Shown one piece after another: positions 17,562 to 27,708 of a stretch of 40,619 nucleotides of DNA. Both the position numbers and the translations under genes were made by a program. Below the pieces are notes generated by a model that did not search any database, was not told where the DNA came from, and saw nothing but the letters and a program-made list of their open reading frames with translations. The DNA comes from Methanosphaera sp. (lineage in GTDB: Archaea; Methanobacteriota; Methanobacteria; Methanobacteriales; Methanobacteriaceae), in NCBI GenBank assembly GCA_017430835.1, contig JAFRMD010000118.1, positions 1 to 40,619 of the forward strand. Direction: 5' to 3'. How positions within the stretch are numbered: position 1 is the first letter of the stretch; each line of letters opens with the position of its first letter.

Positions 17562-19697
17562 ATGTCGGAATTTGATATGTTATACAAAGATGAGTTTTTT
17601 ATTATTGACTCATATAATTTAAATACAGTTAAATCAAAATTATATGGATATGCTATAATTGGCGATAGAATCGTTACAAATGAAGAATATTGTGATGAAA
17701 CCTTATCTGGTAATGGTGTTTATGTATGTGTAAAAAAGTTTGGGGATAAAATCCAGATATTCCAAGATTTTAATGGAAGTTATGGGATATATTTATTTAG
17801 AAAAGGAGATTATTTTGCAATTTCTAATTCATTTATTAAGTTAGTTGAATATGTAAAATATAATTATCAAATATCATTAAATGAAGATTATGCAAATATG
17901 TTTTTATCAGCAAGTTTAGTCTCTATTTCAAGCCATGAAACTTTGATAAATGAAATTGAATCAATTCCAAGAAATGCATTTATTGAAATAGATTTGATTT
18001 CAAAAAAAATGGATGTAAAATATATTGACTATAATGAAAATACTATTGAATTGGATTCAAAAGAAGCAATTACCCTAATTGATGAATGGTTTTATAAATG
18101 GATTTCAATTATTCGTAATTTAAAACAAAAAACAAATAATTTGATAGTTGACATTACTGGAGGTTTTGATACACGATCAGTATTATTATTATTCCTTAAT
18201 GCAAATGTAAATTTTGAAGAAATTTTATTCAATTCTGTCAATAATAACGTTCATACTTTTTCTGAAGACTTTAAGATTGCTACTATTTTATCAGAAAAAT
18301 TTGATTTTAAATTAAATGATGATGCAAACTTAAACATCCGCCCTAAATTTTTTAATGAACTAAACACAACAATAAATGTTTCTTTTTATCCTAAATTAGG
18401 TTTTCATAAACAAATGTTCTATAAAAATTTTAAATTTAACAAATATGTATATTCATTTACTGGTGGAGGAACATTAAGGAACTATGGAAACGTTGAGGAA
18501 AATATAGTTGTTGAAAAATATCTTAAAACAGCTGGAAGTTTTCATCCATCAATGATTTCATCAACAAAAAAAATTATTTCTAATGAATATGAAAACTATA
18601 AAAATAATTTTAATAATACTTCATTTGGAAGATATATGATTAAAAAAACTAGGGATCCTAACCACTATGGAAAATCAAATGTAGAATCGTTTTTAATAAA
18701 TAATATTAATTTAAATCCATTGTTTGATACAAAATTATATAAAATTAGGAAAATTACTGAAGAATGTGGTGATTCTAGTTTATTATATTCATTAATACTT
18801 ATTAGATTTTGTCCAGAACTGCTAGAAATAAAGTTTGACAATGAAAAAAATATTTCTCAAGAAACAATAAATTATGCCAGAACAATTAATGAAAAATATC
18901 CTTTAATTATTAATGATTTAGAAAAAATTTCTTGCAATAATATACAACTTAATGAAACTAATACTGAAAATATCTATGAAAAAGGATTGTTATACACTTC
19001 AAAATGTAATGAAATAGAGGAATATTTTAAAAAAATCATATTAACCAATAATTTTAAAAATAAAATTGAACAATATTTTTCTCCAGAAATTTATTCAAAA
19101 ATTATCGAGTATATGGAAAAAAATAAATATTTTCCACTTTCGGATGCATATGCGGCAATAGCTATTTTAAAAATAATTGATGATATTAATTTTTCAAACA
19201 ATACGCTTAATAAACCAATAATATATTGGTTAAATAATTTTAAAAGTGAAAATTATAATTATGATTTAATATCTAAAGAAAGTTATTCATTACTATTTAA
19301 ATATAATACTCTTCGTATGGATATAAAAAATTATGGAAAAAAGGATAATTCATTAGTAATAGAATCATCATCCGATGATAATTTATTAATAGAACAACCA
19401 AAATGGAATACTAATGAACTTGGAAAAGGATTAATGTTACATAGTTTATCTAACAAATTGAAAATTAAAATAAAATGTATAAATAGAGGAACATTTAAAT
19501 TATTTTTAAGAAGTAGAGATTATATTAAAAATGGTAAAAGAATTCCGATATTTATTAATTTGTCAAAAATTGTTGTAAATGATAAAAAAATCCTCAATAA
19601 ATCAGAAGTTATTAATTATGACAGTCCCTATTTTTTTGAAAAAAATGTTGAAAACAATGAAATTGTAGAAATTGAAATAAACTGGTTACCATTATAA
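17562..19697 (+). CDS. Asparagine-synthetase-like protein lacking the glutaminase cysteine
   Basis: The product is 711 residues. The first 165 residues follow the layout of the N-terminal glutaminase (Ntn) domain of asparagine synthetase, including a DFNGSYGIYLF stretch and the later IPRNAFIEID stretch, but the chain begins MSEFD, so the catalytic Cys2 is absent. A PP-loop signature DITGGFDTRSV follows at about 197-207, matching the ATP-binding SGGxDS/T loop of the synthetase domain. From about 590 to the end is a strand-rich domain containing RIPIFINLSKI, a type I recall as a C-terminal addition in other glycan-cluster proteins. By family knowledge it should adenylate a carboxyl group and join it to an amine, using free ammonia or another nucleophile. 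GGTGAT sits just before the ATG. The substrate may be a uronic acid or an amino-acid decoration; this is inference. Confidence 0.7.
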   Translation: MSEFDMLYKDEFFIIDSYNLNTVKSKLYGYAIIGDRIVTNEEYCDETLSGNGVYVCVKKFGDKIQIFQDFNGSYGIYLFRKGDYFAISNSFIKLVEYVKYNYQISLNEDYANMFLSASLVSISSHETLINEIESIPRNAFIEIDLISKKMDVKYIDYNENTIELDSKEAITLIDEWFYKWISIIRNLKQKTNNLIVDITGGFDTRSVLLLFLNANVNFEEILFNSVNNNVHTFSEDFKIATILSEKFDFKLNDDANLNIRPKFFNELNTTINVSFYPKLGFHKQMFYKNFKFNKYVYSFTGGGTLRNYGNVEENIVVEKYLKTAGSFHPSMISSTKKIISNEYENYKNNFNNTSFGRYMIKKTRDPNHYGKSNVESFLINNINLNPLFDTKLYKIRKITEECGDSSLLYSLILIRFCPELLEIKFDNEKNISQETINYARTINEKYPLIINDLEKISCNNIQLNETNTENIYEKGLLYTSKCNEIEEYFKKIILTNNFKNKIEQYFSPEIYSKIIEYMEKNKYFPLSDAYAAIAILKIIDDINFSNNTLNKPIIYWLNNFKSENYNYDLISKESYSLLFKYNTLRMDIKNYGKKDNSLVIESSSDDNLLIEQPKWNTNELGKGLMLHSLSNKLKIKIKCINRGTFKLFLRSRDYIKNGKRIPIFINLSKIVVNDKKILNKSEVINYDSPYFFEKNVENNEIVEIEINWLPL

Positions 19698-19750
19698 GTG
19701 TTATCAAAAAATAAGAAATTAATGAAAAAATATATCAATAGGAGAAAACC

Positions 19751-21183
19751 ATGAACAAAATTTATTTGAATATAAAAAATTATTTTTATAATTTTTTTAA
19801 TGTTACAAAAAAAAATAAAAAAACAGAAAAAAATCATGAGTTAATATCATCAGACAAAAATTTATATATAAAATTAAATGGAGGTTTAGGAAATCAATTA
19901 TTTTTATATTCATTTGGACGATCAATAGCTCCTGATTTAAAATTACAATTATATTTAGATATTTCATCATATAACTTTAAAAACACGTTAAAACATTCAA
20001 TATATGGTTTACATCCATATAATATTAAAGGAATTGTAGGAGTATATCCTTTTAAAGAATATGAATCTAAAAATAATGAGTTTTTAACTTTATATAAAAA
20101 AGGTTTACCATTCACTATTGATGGAAATTACTGTGATACTTTTTTTGAAAATATTAAGGGTCAAATTAACTTCCCTTGCTATTTTACAGGATATTATAAT
20201 TCAAGTATTAAAAAAGATAAAAAAAGATATATTACTGAAAAATTTTTTATACATAACGAAGAAATAATAAAAAACGATTTGATATACCTCCTTACACATG
20301 AAAGACATTCTGAATTAATAAAAGATATAGAAAAATCTAATTCTGTCCGATTCACTTAAGAAGAGGTGATTTTTTAAAACATGAAGATTTTGGAACATGT
20401 TCTATGGATTACTATTACAAATCAATTGATTTAATTAAAGAAAAAGTTAAACATCCCAAATTTTATATTTTTTCAGATGATATTGAATGGGTTAAAAAAA
20501 ATCTAAAATTCCCCAAACAATCATATTTTGTAGATTTTCAAGAAGATATTAACTCATTAAATAGAGGTGCTTCAGAATTACTAAATATTTTTTCATCATG
20601 TAAACATTTTATAATCGCAAACAGTACATTCAGTTGGTGGGGATCTTGGTTATCAAAAAATGAAAATAAAATCATTATTACTCCAAAACCCTGGTTTTAT
20701 AGTAGATATATTATTTCTGCAGATACTATATCCAAAAAAACACCAATTTATGTTGAGAATAATGAAAAAAAGAAATTTGATGATTCATCCATACTTTTAT
20801 TTGAATTATTAAAAGATATAGATAAAATAAATTTTATTGATATTAATTATAAAAAAACGGAGGGGAATTATTTTAAAATTTCAACATTAAATGAAAATTC
20901 AAAAATAATTTTACCTTATTTTTCAAAAAAACAGGACAATAGTTCATTAATAATAAAATTATCATTAAAAAGTAAAAATTATGGACAATTATTTTTTAAT
21001 TATACCTCTTCAGAAGGGACTAAGTTAGAAAGAAAAAAAATCAAGTTTTATCATTATGAAAATGATAAATTTACTCATTACATTATTTTACATAAACCCC
21101 ATCTAACATCAAATATCATAATATCATTCTCAGAAATAAATAATAATTATGAATTATATAACTTAGAAGTAAAAGAATTATAA
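19751..21183 (+). pseudogene. GT11 alpha-1,2-fucosyltransferase-like gene, frameshifted
   Basis: Two frames together encode one protein. Frame one runs 19751-20359 and includes KLNGGLGNQLFLYSFGR (about 38-54), the GT11 N-terminal signature. It ends at a TAA just where the motif HLRRGD should follow. That motif is present in another frame starting at CAC 20353, and the frame then stays open to 21183 with the second GT11 signature, NSTFSWWGSWL. Loss of one base near 20344-20353 explains this; restored, the protein would have about 477 residues. The GT11 part covers roughly 340 residues, and the rest is a strand-rich C-terminal extension. The enzyme would transfer L-fucose from GDP-fucose, matching gmd and fcl just downstream. 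A sequencing error remains possible. AGGAG lies before the ATG at 19751. Confidence 0.85.
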
Positions 21184-21231
21184 AAATATCCAAACAATTC
21201 GTTACATTTAATAAAAATATAAAATGATTTT

Positions 21232-22286
21232 ATGAAAAAAAAAGCATTAATAACAGGAATAAATGGTCAGGATGGTTCTTATTTAGCAGAATTTTTACTT
21301 AAAAAAGGATATGAAGTTCATGGTTTAATAAGACGAAGTTCTACATTCAATACCAAAAGAATAGAACATTTATATATGTCGGATTTAATTGAAGATATGC
21401 ATAAAAAACGCAACTTTTATCTCCACTATGGGGATATGACCGATTCAACCAATTTATTAAAAGTTATACGTAAAATACACCCTGATGAAATATATAATCT
21501 CGCAGCCCAATCTCATGTTAAAGTTTCATTTGAAACACCAGAATATACTGCGAATACTGATGCTTTAGGAATTTTAAGAATACTAGAAGCAGTTAAAATA
21601 TTAAAATATGATTCAAAAATATATCAAGCATCAACTTCAGAATTATTTGGTTTAGTTCAAGAAGTTCCCCAAAAAGAAACTACTCCCTTTTATCCCAGAT
21701 CCCCATATGCAGTCTCAAAATTGTTTGGTTATTGGATTTCCAAAAATTATAGAGAAGCTTATAATATTTTTGTTCAAATGGAATATTATTTAATCATGAA
21801 AGTCCTAGAAGAGGTGAAACATTTGTTTCTAGGAAAATTACACTTGCAGTTGCTAGGATACACATGAATAAACAAAAGAAATTATATTTAGGTAATTTAG
21901 ATGCAAAACGTGATTGGGGTCATGCACGAGATTATGTAAAATGTATGTGGTTAATATTACAACAGAAAGAACCTGATGATTATATCATAGCAACTGGTAA
22001 AATGCACACAGTACGAGAATTTTGTGAATTAGCTTTTAAAGAAATAGGTATTGATATAATCTGGAAAGGAAAAGGAATTAATGAAAAAGGAATAAATTCA
22101 AAAAATAATCAAATAATTATAGAAGTTGATCCAATTTATTTTAGACCAACAGAAGTAAATGAATTATGTGGAGATCCATCTAAAGCAATTCAAAAATTAA
22201 ATTGGAATCCCTTTAATACATCTTTTGAAGATCTTGTTCATGAAATGGTTGTTGAAGATATAAAATTTGTAAAAAATGAAAAATAA
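21232..22286 (+). pseudogene. gmd: GDP-mannose 4,6-dehydratase gene, frameshifted
   Basis: Frame one (21232-21867) encodes the NAD(P)-binding part: [11 protein letters not shown] (GxxGxxG), the STSELFG region and YAVSK (residues 159-163), the catalytic core. After F180 the frame changes. The expected [16 protein letters not shown] and the following [13 protein letters not shown] are readable in the frame from 21777, which continues without a break through the next ATG at 21864 to 22286. A one-base deletion near 21772-21776 explains this (GTTCA where GTTTCA would give V-S). Restored, the protein would be about 351 residues, normal for the family. Gmd converts GDP-D-mannose to GDP-4-keto-6-deoxymannose, the first step to GDP-L-fucose. 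The N-terminal fragment keeps the catalytic residues but lacks most of the GDP-sugar binding domain, so it is probably inactive. Confidence 0.9.
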
Positions 22287-22304
22287 CAACAATAAGGAGA
22301 TAAT

Positions 22305-23246
22305 ATGTTAGATAAATCTGATAAAATTTATATAGCAGGACATAATGGAATGGTAGGTTCTGCATTTCATCGTTTATTAAAAGAAAAAGGTCATAATAAC
22401 CTTATCTTTAAAAATCATAACGAACTTGATTTAACCATACAATCTGATGTTGAAAATTATTTAAAAAAAGAAAAACCAGATTTAATCATTTTAGCCGCTG
22501 CTAAAGTGGGCGGTATAAATATAAATAATAAGGATCCCTGTTCTTTTTTAATGGAAAATCTAATTATCCAACATAATATTATCTCAACAGCATTTAAATA
22601 TGATATTGAAAATTTAATATTTTTAGGTAGTTCTTGCATTTACCCTACAAAATCCCAACAACCTATTAAAGAAGAATACTTACTAACTGGGAAATTAGAA
22701 CCAACAAATGAAGGATACGCATTAGCTAAAATAAGTGGATTAAAAGCTTGTGAATATTATAATAAACAATATGGAACAAATTATTTTGGAGTCATGCCAA
22801 CAAACTTATATGGTATAAATGATAATTTTGACTTAAAAACTTCACATGTAGTACCAGCACTTATACGAAAAATGCATGAAGCAAAAATTAAAAATAATTC
22901 TACTGTGGAAATATGGGGAAGTGGAAATCAATATCGAGAATTAATGTATGTTGATGATATGGTTGAAGCAACAATGTTTGCTTTTGATAAATGTAAAGAA
23001 CAATCATTTATTAACATTGGAACTGGTATTGACAATACTTTAAAAGATATAAGCTATAAAATTAAAGAAATTGTTGAATATAAAGGTAATTTATATTTTG
23101 ATAAATCAAAACCTGATGGAATGCATAGAAAATTATTAGATATAACAAAATTAAAAAAAATAGGTTGGCAACCAAAATATACTCTTGAAGAAGGTTTAAA
23201 AAAAACTTATGAATGGTATGTTAATCAATGTGAAAAACAAATATAA
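22305..23246 (+). CDS. fcl: GDP-L-fucose synthase
   Basis: The product is 313 residues, the usual length. It belongs to the short-chain dehydrogenase family: GHNGMVGSA (12-20) binds NADPH, GSSCIYP (108-114) holds the catalytic serine and cysteine, and YALAK (138-142) is the Tyr-x3-Lys pair. GVMPTNLYG follows at about 157-165. It epimerises and reduces GDP-4-keto-6-deoxymannose to GDP-L-fucose. The frame is intact, unlike the gmd gene 18 bases upstream which supplies its substrate, so it has no substrate here unless another gmd exists elsewhere. AAGGAGAT precedes the ATG at a normal distance. It is the last gene of the plus-strand run that starts at 14161. Confidence 0.93.
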   Translation: MLDKSDKIYIAGHNGMVGSAFHRLLKEKGHNNLIFKNHNELDLTIQSDVENYLKKEKPDLIILAAAKVGGININNKDPCSFLMENLIIQHNIISTAFKYDIENLIFLGSSCIYPTKSQQPIKEEYLLTGKLEPTNEGYALAKISGLKACEYYNKQYGTNYFGVMPTNLYGINDNFDLKTSHVVPALIRKMHEAKIKNNSTVEIWGSGNQYRELMYVDDMVEATMFAFDKCKEQSFINIGTGIDNTLKDISYKIKEIVEYKGNLYFDKSKPDGMHRKLLDITKLKKIGWQPKYTLEEGLKKTYEWYVNQCEKQI

Positions 23247-23477
23247 AAAAAGTAATGAAGTAAATATATTAAATTATTTAAAAAATAGAATGTAATAACA
23301 ACACATTTAAACAAGATTTGCAATTATACTTATATTTTGATAAAATTGAACTTTGTATACATATTTACTAATAACCCTTATTCAATGACTAAATAGTATC
23401 ATATAATCTATATTCTCAAATTATTTATGAAAAATTATTTGTTATATCTCCTCCAACAATAAAAAAAGGTGAATATT

Positions 23478-24713
23478 ATGGAAATAATCAACTTCACAGA
23501 TTTTAATTATGATGAAAAAACATATACTAACTCTTTTAAAGTTTCAGTTATTGAAAATAATAAATTAAAACATTTTGATGAAATATATTTTAAACTAGAT
23601 GAAAAAAATAGTATTAATGATAATGTAATGGCAGTAGTTTTAACCACATTAACTGGTCAGTTATATGATAAAATTTATTATGATTTAGAATTAAATGAAA
23701 ATATTATCCAACAAATTTCTGATTTCACAAAATCAAAAGTTTCTTGTAAACAAAAAATTAATACTGATTTTATAAACAATAATATTAATGAAAAAATAAT
23801 ATTAAATTTTAGTGGTGGTTTTGATAGTCTCGCATTATTATCAATATTACCTAAAAATAAAACAGAAATGGTATCCGTAAAATGGGATATGGAAAACAAT
23901 TATTTGAAACGAGAAAGTGATTTTTTTAAAAAATTTAATCCACATATATTAGAAACAAATTTTAGAAATTTTGTAAACAAAACAAAAGTTGAACAACTTA
24001 GTGGGATATGGCAGTTTATGAGTATAGGGTCCATGTTATATAATGAATTATTGCATTTTAAGTTTCATACATTCGGTACAATATTTGAAGCTTGGGGTTT
24101 ACATGGATCTTCAAAAGTATCTACTAGAAAAAAATTTTCTAACCCTCCTTTTAATCAAATTGGCTTAACTGATTTGAAAATTTGTCAAGGATTAACAGAA
24201 GTGGGTACAGCATTAATTGTAGCTAAATCTTTTCCTTATTTAGTGGATGATTCACTTAAATCATTAGCTGCACCAAATTCAACAAAATATTATCGAAAAC
24301 AATTAATTATGAAGATTATTCAAGAAAAATATGGATTAAAAGATATGTACTTAAATTTGAATGATTTTAAAGAACCTGAAAGAAAAATAGATTTCAATTA
24401 TTTCGCTGATGGTTTTTTAGTATTATGGTATTTGAAACATATAGGATTTGAAAAAACAAAAAGAATTGTTTCAAACTTACCTGAAGATATAATGAATGTT
24501 GTTGACAAATGTTCTTTAAATTTTTATGAGAAATACAATTCAAATTTTTTAAATAATTTACCTGAAGATATAAAGCTAGATGTTATGAAAAATTTAATTA
24601 AATTAGGTATCTTACCTTATGATGAACAAGATTATCAAGAATTAAAAATTGTTTTAGAATATTTAAAAGATTATTATCCAATACTTAAAGATAATTGGGA
24701 TAAATACTTTTAA
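23478..24713 (+). CDS. PP-loop ATP pyrophosphatase-like protein of unknown function
   Basis: The product is 411 residues from the ATG at 23478, chosen because AAAGGTGA lies just upstream; an in-frame GTG at 23469 overlaps that site. The only clear motif is SGGFDS at 112-117, the PP-loop that binds ATP in asparagine synthetases, NAD synthetases and tRNA thiolases. The preceding 110 residues are a small alpha/beta domain I do not recognise. No cysteine pair of the thiolase kind is visible. Later conserved-looking pieces are FGTIFEAWGLHGSS and the tryptophan- and phenylalanine-rich DGFLVLWYLKHIG. It follows the fucose genes after a 231-base gap, so it probably has its own promoter. Its place beside glycan genes suggests modification of a glycan precursor, but this is inference. 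Confidence 0.6.
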   Translation: MEIINFTDFNYDEKTYTNSFKVSVIENNKLKHFDEIYFKLDEKNSINDNVMAVVLTTLTGQLYDKIYYDLELNENIIQQISDFTKSKVSCKQKINTDFINNNINEKIILNFSGGFDSLALLSILPKNKTEMVSVKWDMENNYLKRESDFFKKFNPHILETNFRNFVNKTKVEQLSGIWQFMSIGSMLYNELLHFKFHTFGTIFEAWGLHGSSKVSTRKKFSNPPFNQIGLTDLKICQGLTEVGTALIVAKSFPYLVDDSLKSLAAPNSTKYYRKQLIMKIIQEKYGLKDMYLNLNDFKEPERKIDFNYFADGFLVLWYLKHIGFEKTKRIVSNLPEDIMNVVDKCSLNFYEKYNSNFLNNLPEDIKLDVMKNLIKLGILPYDEQDYQELKIVLEYLKDYYPILKDNWDKYF

Positions 24714-24721
24714 TTTTTTTT
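24714..24721 (+). terminator. U-tract candidate terminator at the end of the glycan island
   Basis: A run of eight T begins directly after the stop codon of the PP-loop gene. Archaeal termination often occurs at such T tracts without a hairpin. The rest of the gap up to valS is AT-rich and empty of genes. Confidence 0.4.
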
Positions 24722-24938
24722 AAGTATAATGTTTGGGAAGATAATCTTAATATTAAGTTTATCAAAAAACATTTTAAATATAACTTTCACAAATAAGAAT
24801 TAAGTTAATTAAGTTTTAGGAAACCTATTAATAAATATTAGTTTATTCTCATAATTAATGATATAATTTTAAAAAATTTATCCTCAAAAGATAGTTTTAA
24901 CTATATCAATATTAGTTTTCTAAATAACTTTAAAAAAA

Positions 24939-24949
24939 ATTATAATTTA
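24939..24949 (+). promoter_or_regulatory. Candidate TATA box for valS
   Basis: ATTATAATTTA, preceded by an A run, lies about 65 bases before the valS start. A transcription start about 27 bases downstream would give a leader of some 40 bases containing GGAGAT. Support is by position and composition only. Confidence 0.3.
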
Positions 24950-25012
24950 TTTTTTACAGATATGTAATTAATAAAGTATAATTCTTAAATAAATTTTTTA
25001 TGGAGATATTGA

Positions 25013-27649
25013 ATGAGTAGTAATGAGATTCCGAAAGATTATAATCATACAAAAGAAGTAGAACTGCAGGATTTGTGGCAGAATGAAGATACTTACCGTT
25101 TTATTGGTGATGGAACTAAACCAACATATATAATTGATACGCCACCTCCTTATCCAACTGGTAAGCTTCATATGGGTCACGTTCTTAATTGGGTTTACAT
25201 GGATATTATAGCCAGATATAAGAGAATGAACAATTTTGATGTTTTGTTCCCTCAGGGTTGGGATTGTCATGGTCTTCCTACTGAGGTTAAAGTTGAAGAA
25301 ATTCATGAAATCAAAAAGAATGATGTTCCACGTGAAACATTCCGTGATTACTGTATTGACCTTACCCATGATAACATTGAAAAAATGCGTAACCAAATGC
25401 TTAGCATGGGTTATTCACAGGACTGGAATCATGAGTATATTACAATGCTTCCAGAAAACAAGAAAAGAACCCAGTTATCTTTCCTTAAATTATATGATGA
25501 GAACATGATTTATCAGGATATTCATCCTATTAATTGGTGTCCTCGTTGTGAAACAGCTATTGCATTTGCTGAAGTAGAATACAAGGACAATACTACAAAA
25601 CTTAATTACGTGAACTTTCCAGCAACTGATAGTGATGATTTCGTAACAATAGCAACTACCCGTCCAGAACTTTTATGTGCTTGTGTAGCTGTTGTTGTTC
25701 ATCCTGATGATGAAAGATACACCAGCTTACATGGTCAGACAGTAACATTACCAGTATATGAAAGGGAGGTTAAAATTATTACTGATGATTCAGTTGATCC
25801 GGAATATGGTACTGGTGTTGTAATGATTTGTACCTTTGGGGATAAAACCGACGTTGAATGGGTAACAAGATATGACTTGGATGTAATTGATGCAATCAGT
25901 GAAAATGGGCACATGCTTGAAGTAAGTGGAAAATATGAAGGAATGGAGATAAAGGAATGTCGTAAGGCCATCATAGAAGATCTCAAATCTGAAGGATTCC
26001 TTACCAAACAGGAAGATGTTGACCAGAATGTTGGGCTTTGTTGGAGATGTAAAACTCCAATAGAAATCATGACCAAAAAACAATGGTTTGTAGCTGTAAG
26101 TAATATGCAGGATGAAATCATCGAACAAGCAAAGAGTATGAGATGGATTCCAGGACACATGTATCAAAGATTAGAAAATTGGGCAAATAGTATGGACTGG
26201 GACTGGTGTATTTCACGTCAAAGAATTTTTGCTACTCCTATACCTGTATGGTATTGTGATGATTGTCATGAAGTAATATTACCGACTGAGGAGCAATTAC
26301 CAATTGATCCAACCATTGACCAGCCAGACCATGCATGTACTTGTGGATGTACTTCATTCACAGCAGAAGAAGACGTTCTTGATACTTGGATGGATAGTTC
26401 AATTACACCACTTACCGTTGCTGATTGGCCAAACCCTGGTTGGGAAAATGTTTATCCTTCAACACTCAGACCACAGGGACATGATATTATACGTACATGG
26501 GCATTCTATACAATAATGAGGTGTACTGCTTTAACAGGACAAAAACCTTTTGATGAACTTGTAATAAACGGTATGGTTTTCGGTGAAGACGGTCATAAAA
26601 TGAGTAAGTCATTGGGAAACGTTATTGCTCCTGAAGAAGTTATATCTGAATATGGTGCTGATGCCTTACGTTTATGGAGTGCAAATAGTGTACCTGGTTC
26701 TGACGTACCATTTGCATGGAAGGACATTAAACATGCATACAAGTTCCTAAGAAAGTTCTGGAATGCATTCAGATTTATCAGTATGCACATTGATGATGAA
26801 ACCCAAGAATCATTAACAGAAAATAACATTATTGATAAATGGATTTTATCTAAACTTAACAGGTTAAATGTAACGGTTACAGAAGCATTTGAAGAGTATA
26901 ACTTTGCTAATGCTGAACAGGCAATATATGACTTTGTATGGCATGATTTCTGTGATGAATACATAGAAGCTGTAAAATACAGATTATATGAGGATACTCC
27001 TTCAACAGAAGATGCAAAATACACTTTAAGAAAAGTTATTGAAACGGTTCTTCATCTTATGGCTCCTATCACACCATTCTTTGCAGATCAGGTAAACACT
27101 TATCTTGGAAATGATTCCTTCAAATTACACAATGGTGGATGGCCATCAGTGGAAGAAGAGTACATTAGTGAAGATGCTGAAATAGTGGGCAGTTATGCTA
27201 TTGATGTAATTGATGAATTAAGAAGATACAAATCATCTCATGGAATTCCATTAAACCAACCAATTAATATTGTTAACATATACACCACTGACGTTGAAAA
27301 ACTTGAATTAACAACTGATGACATTAAAAATACAAACAAGGTTAATAATATTACAGTTCAGGACGGTAAACCTGACTTACATGAAAAGGTTATTAGCGTA
27401 GAGCCAATCATGAGTAAAGTTGGTCCAACGTTCAAACAAAATGCAAAACAAATCATTGACTACATAGCAAACACGAACCCAGAAGAAATTATGCAAATAT
27501 TAAATCAACAGGGGGAAGTGCCAGTTGGTGATGTGGCTTTCACATCTGAACACATTACTACCGAATCAGAACTAGTAAGTAAAACTGGTGAAGTTGTAGA
27601 TATTATTAAAACGGAAAACTATGAAATACTACTTGAAATTCAACAATAA
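25013..27649 (+). CDS. valS: Valyl-tRNA synthetase
   Basis: The product is 878 residues, normal for archaeal ValRS. It is a class I aminoacyl-tRNA synthetase: [13 protein letters not shown] holds the HIGH motif (HMGH at 53-56) and KMSKS lies near 528. The insertion between them carries the editing domain ([13 protein letters not shown]). Cysteine pairs ([26 protein letters not shown]) suggest structural zinc sites. The C-terminal part has the anticodon-binding helical region. It attaches valine to tRNA-Val in the cytoplasm. GGAGAT precedes the ATG. Codon use is visibly richer in G and C than in the glycan island before it, marking the return to core genes. aroA follows after 59 bases. Confidence 0.97.
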   Translation: MSSNEIPKDYNHTKEVELQDLWQNEDTYRFIGDGTKPTYIIDTPPPYPTGKLHMGHVLNWVYMDIIARYKRMNNFDVLFPQGWDCHGLPTEVKVEEIHEIKKNDVPRETFRDYCIDLTHDNIEKMRNQMLSMGYSQDWNHEYITMLPENKKRTQLSFLKLYDENMIYQDIHPINWCPRCETAIAFAEVEYKDNTTKLNYVNFPATDSDDFVTIATTRPELLCACVAVVVHPDDERYTSLHGQTVTLPVYEREVKIITDDSVDPEYGTGVVMICTFGDKTDVEWVTRYDLDVIDAISENGHMLEVSGKYEGMEIKECRKAIIEDLKSEGFLTKQEDVDQNVGLCWRCKTPIEIMTKKQWFVAVSNMQDEIIEQAKSMRWIPGHMYQRLENWANSMDWDWCISRQRIFATPIPVWYCDDCHEVILPTEEQLPIDPTIDQPDHACTCGCTSFTAEEDVLDTWMDSSITPLTVADWPNPGWENVYPSTLRPQGHDIIRTWAFYTIMRCTALTGQKPFDELVINGMVFGEDGHKMSKSLGNVIAPEEVISEYGADALRLWSANSVPGSDVPFAWKDIKHAYKFLRKFWNAFRFISMHIDDETQESLTENNIIDKWILSKLNRLNVTVTEAFEEYNFANAEQAIYDFVWHDFCDEYIEAVKYRLYEDTPSTEDAKYTLRKVIETVLHLMAPITPFFADQVNTYLGNDSFKLHNGGWPSVEEEYISEDAEIVGSYAIDVIDELRRYKSSHGIPLNQPINIVNIYTTDVEKLELTTDDIKNTNKVNNITVQDGKPDLHEKVISVEPIMSKVGPTFKQNAKQIIDYIANTNPEEIMQILNQQGEVPVGDVAFTSEHITTESELVSKTGEVVDIIKTENYEILLEIQQ

Positions 27650-27708
27650 TATGAATTTCAGATACTACTCATTCTCTTTTTTTAAGAAATTTTTATGGAG
27701 ACTTTTTT

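Noticed and set aside
17562..19697. Genuine asparagine synthetase (asnB)
   Set aside because: The nucleophilic Cys2 is missing and overall length and C-terminal domain differ; the glycan-locus context argues for another substrate.
19751..22286. Programmed frameshifting in the fucosyltransferase and gmd genes
   Set aside because: No slippery heptamer or following stem was found at either site, and the same shift in two neighbouring genes without such signals fits mutation or sequencing error better.
25236..27024. Several long open frames on both strands within valS
   Set aside because: They overlap a certain gene in other frames, have no ribosome sites and encode nothing recognisable.
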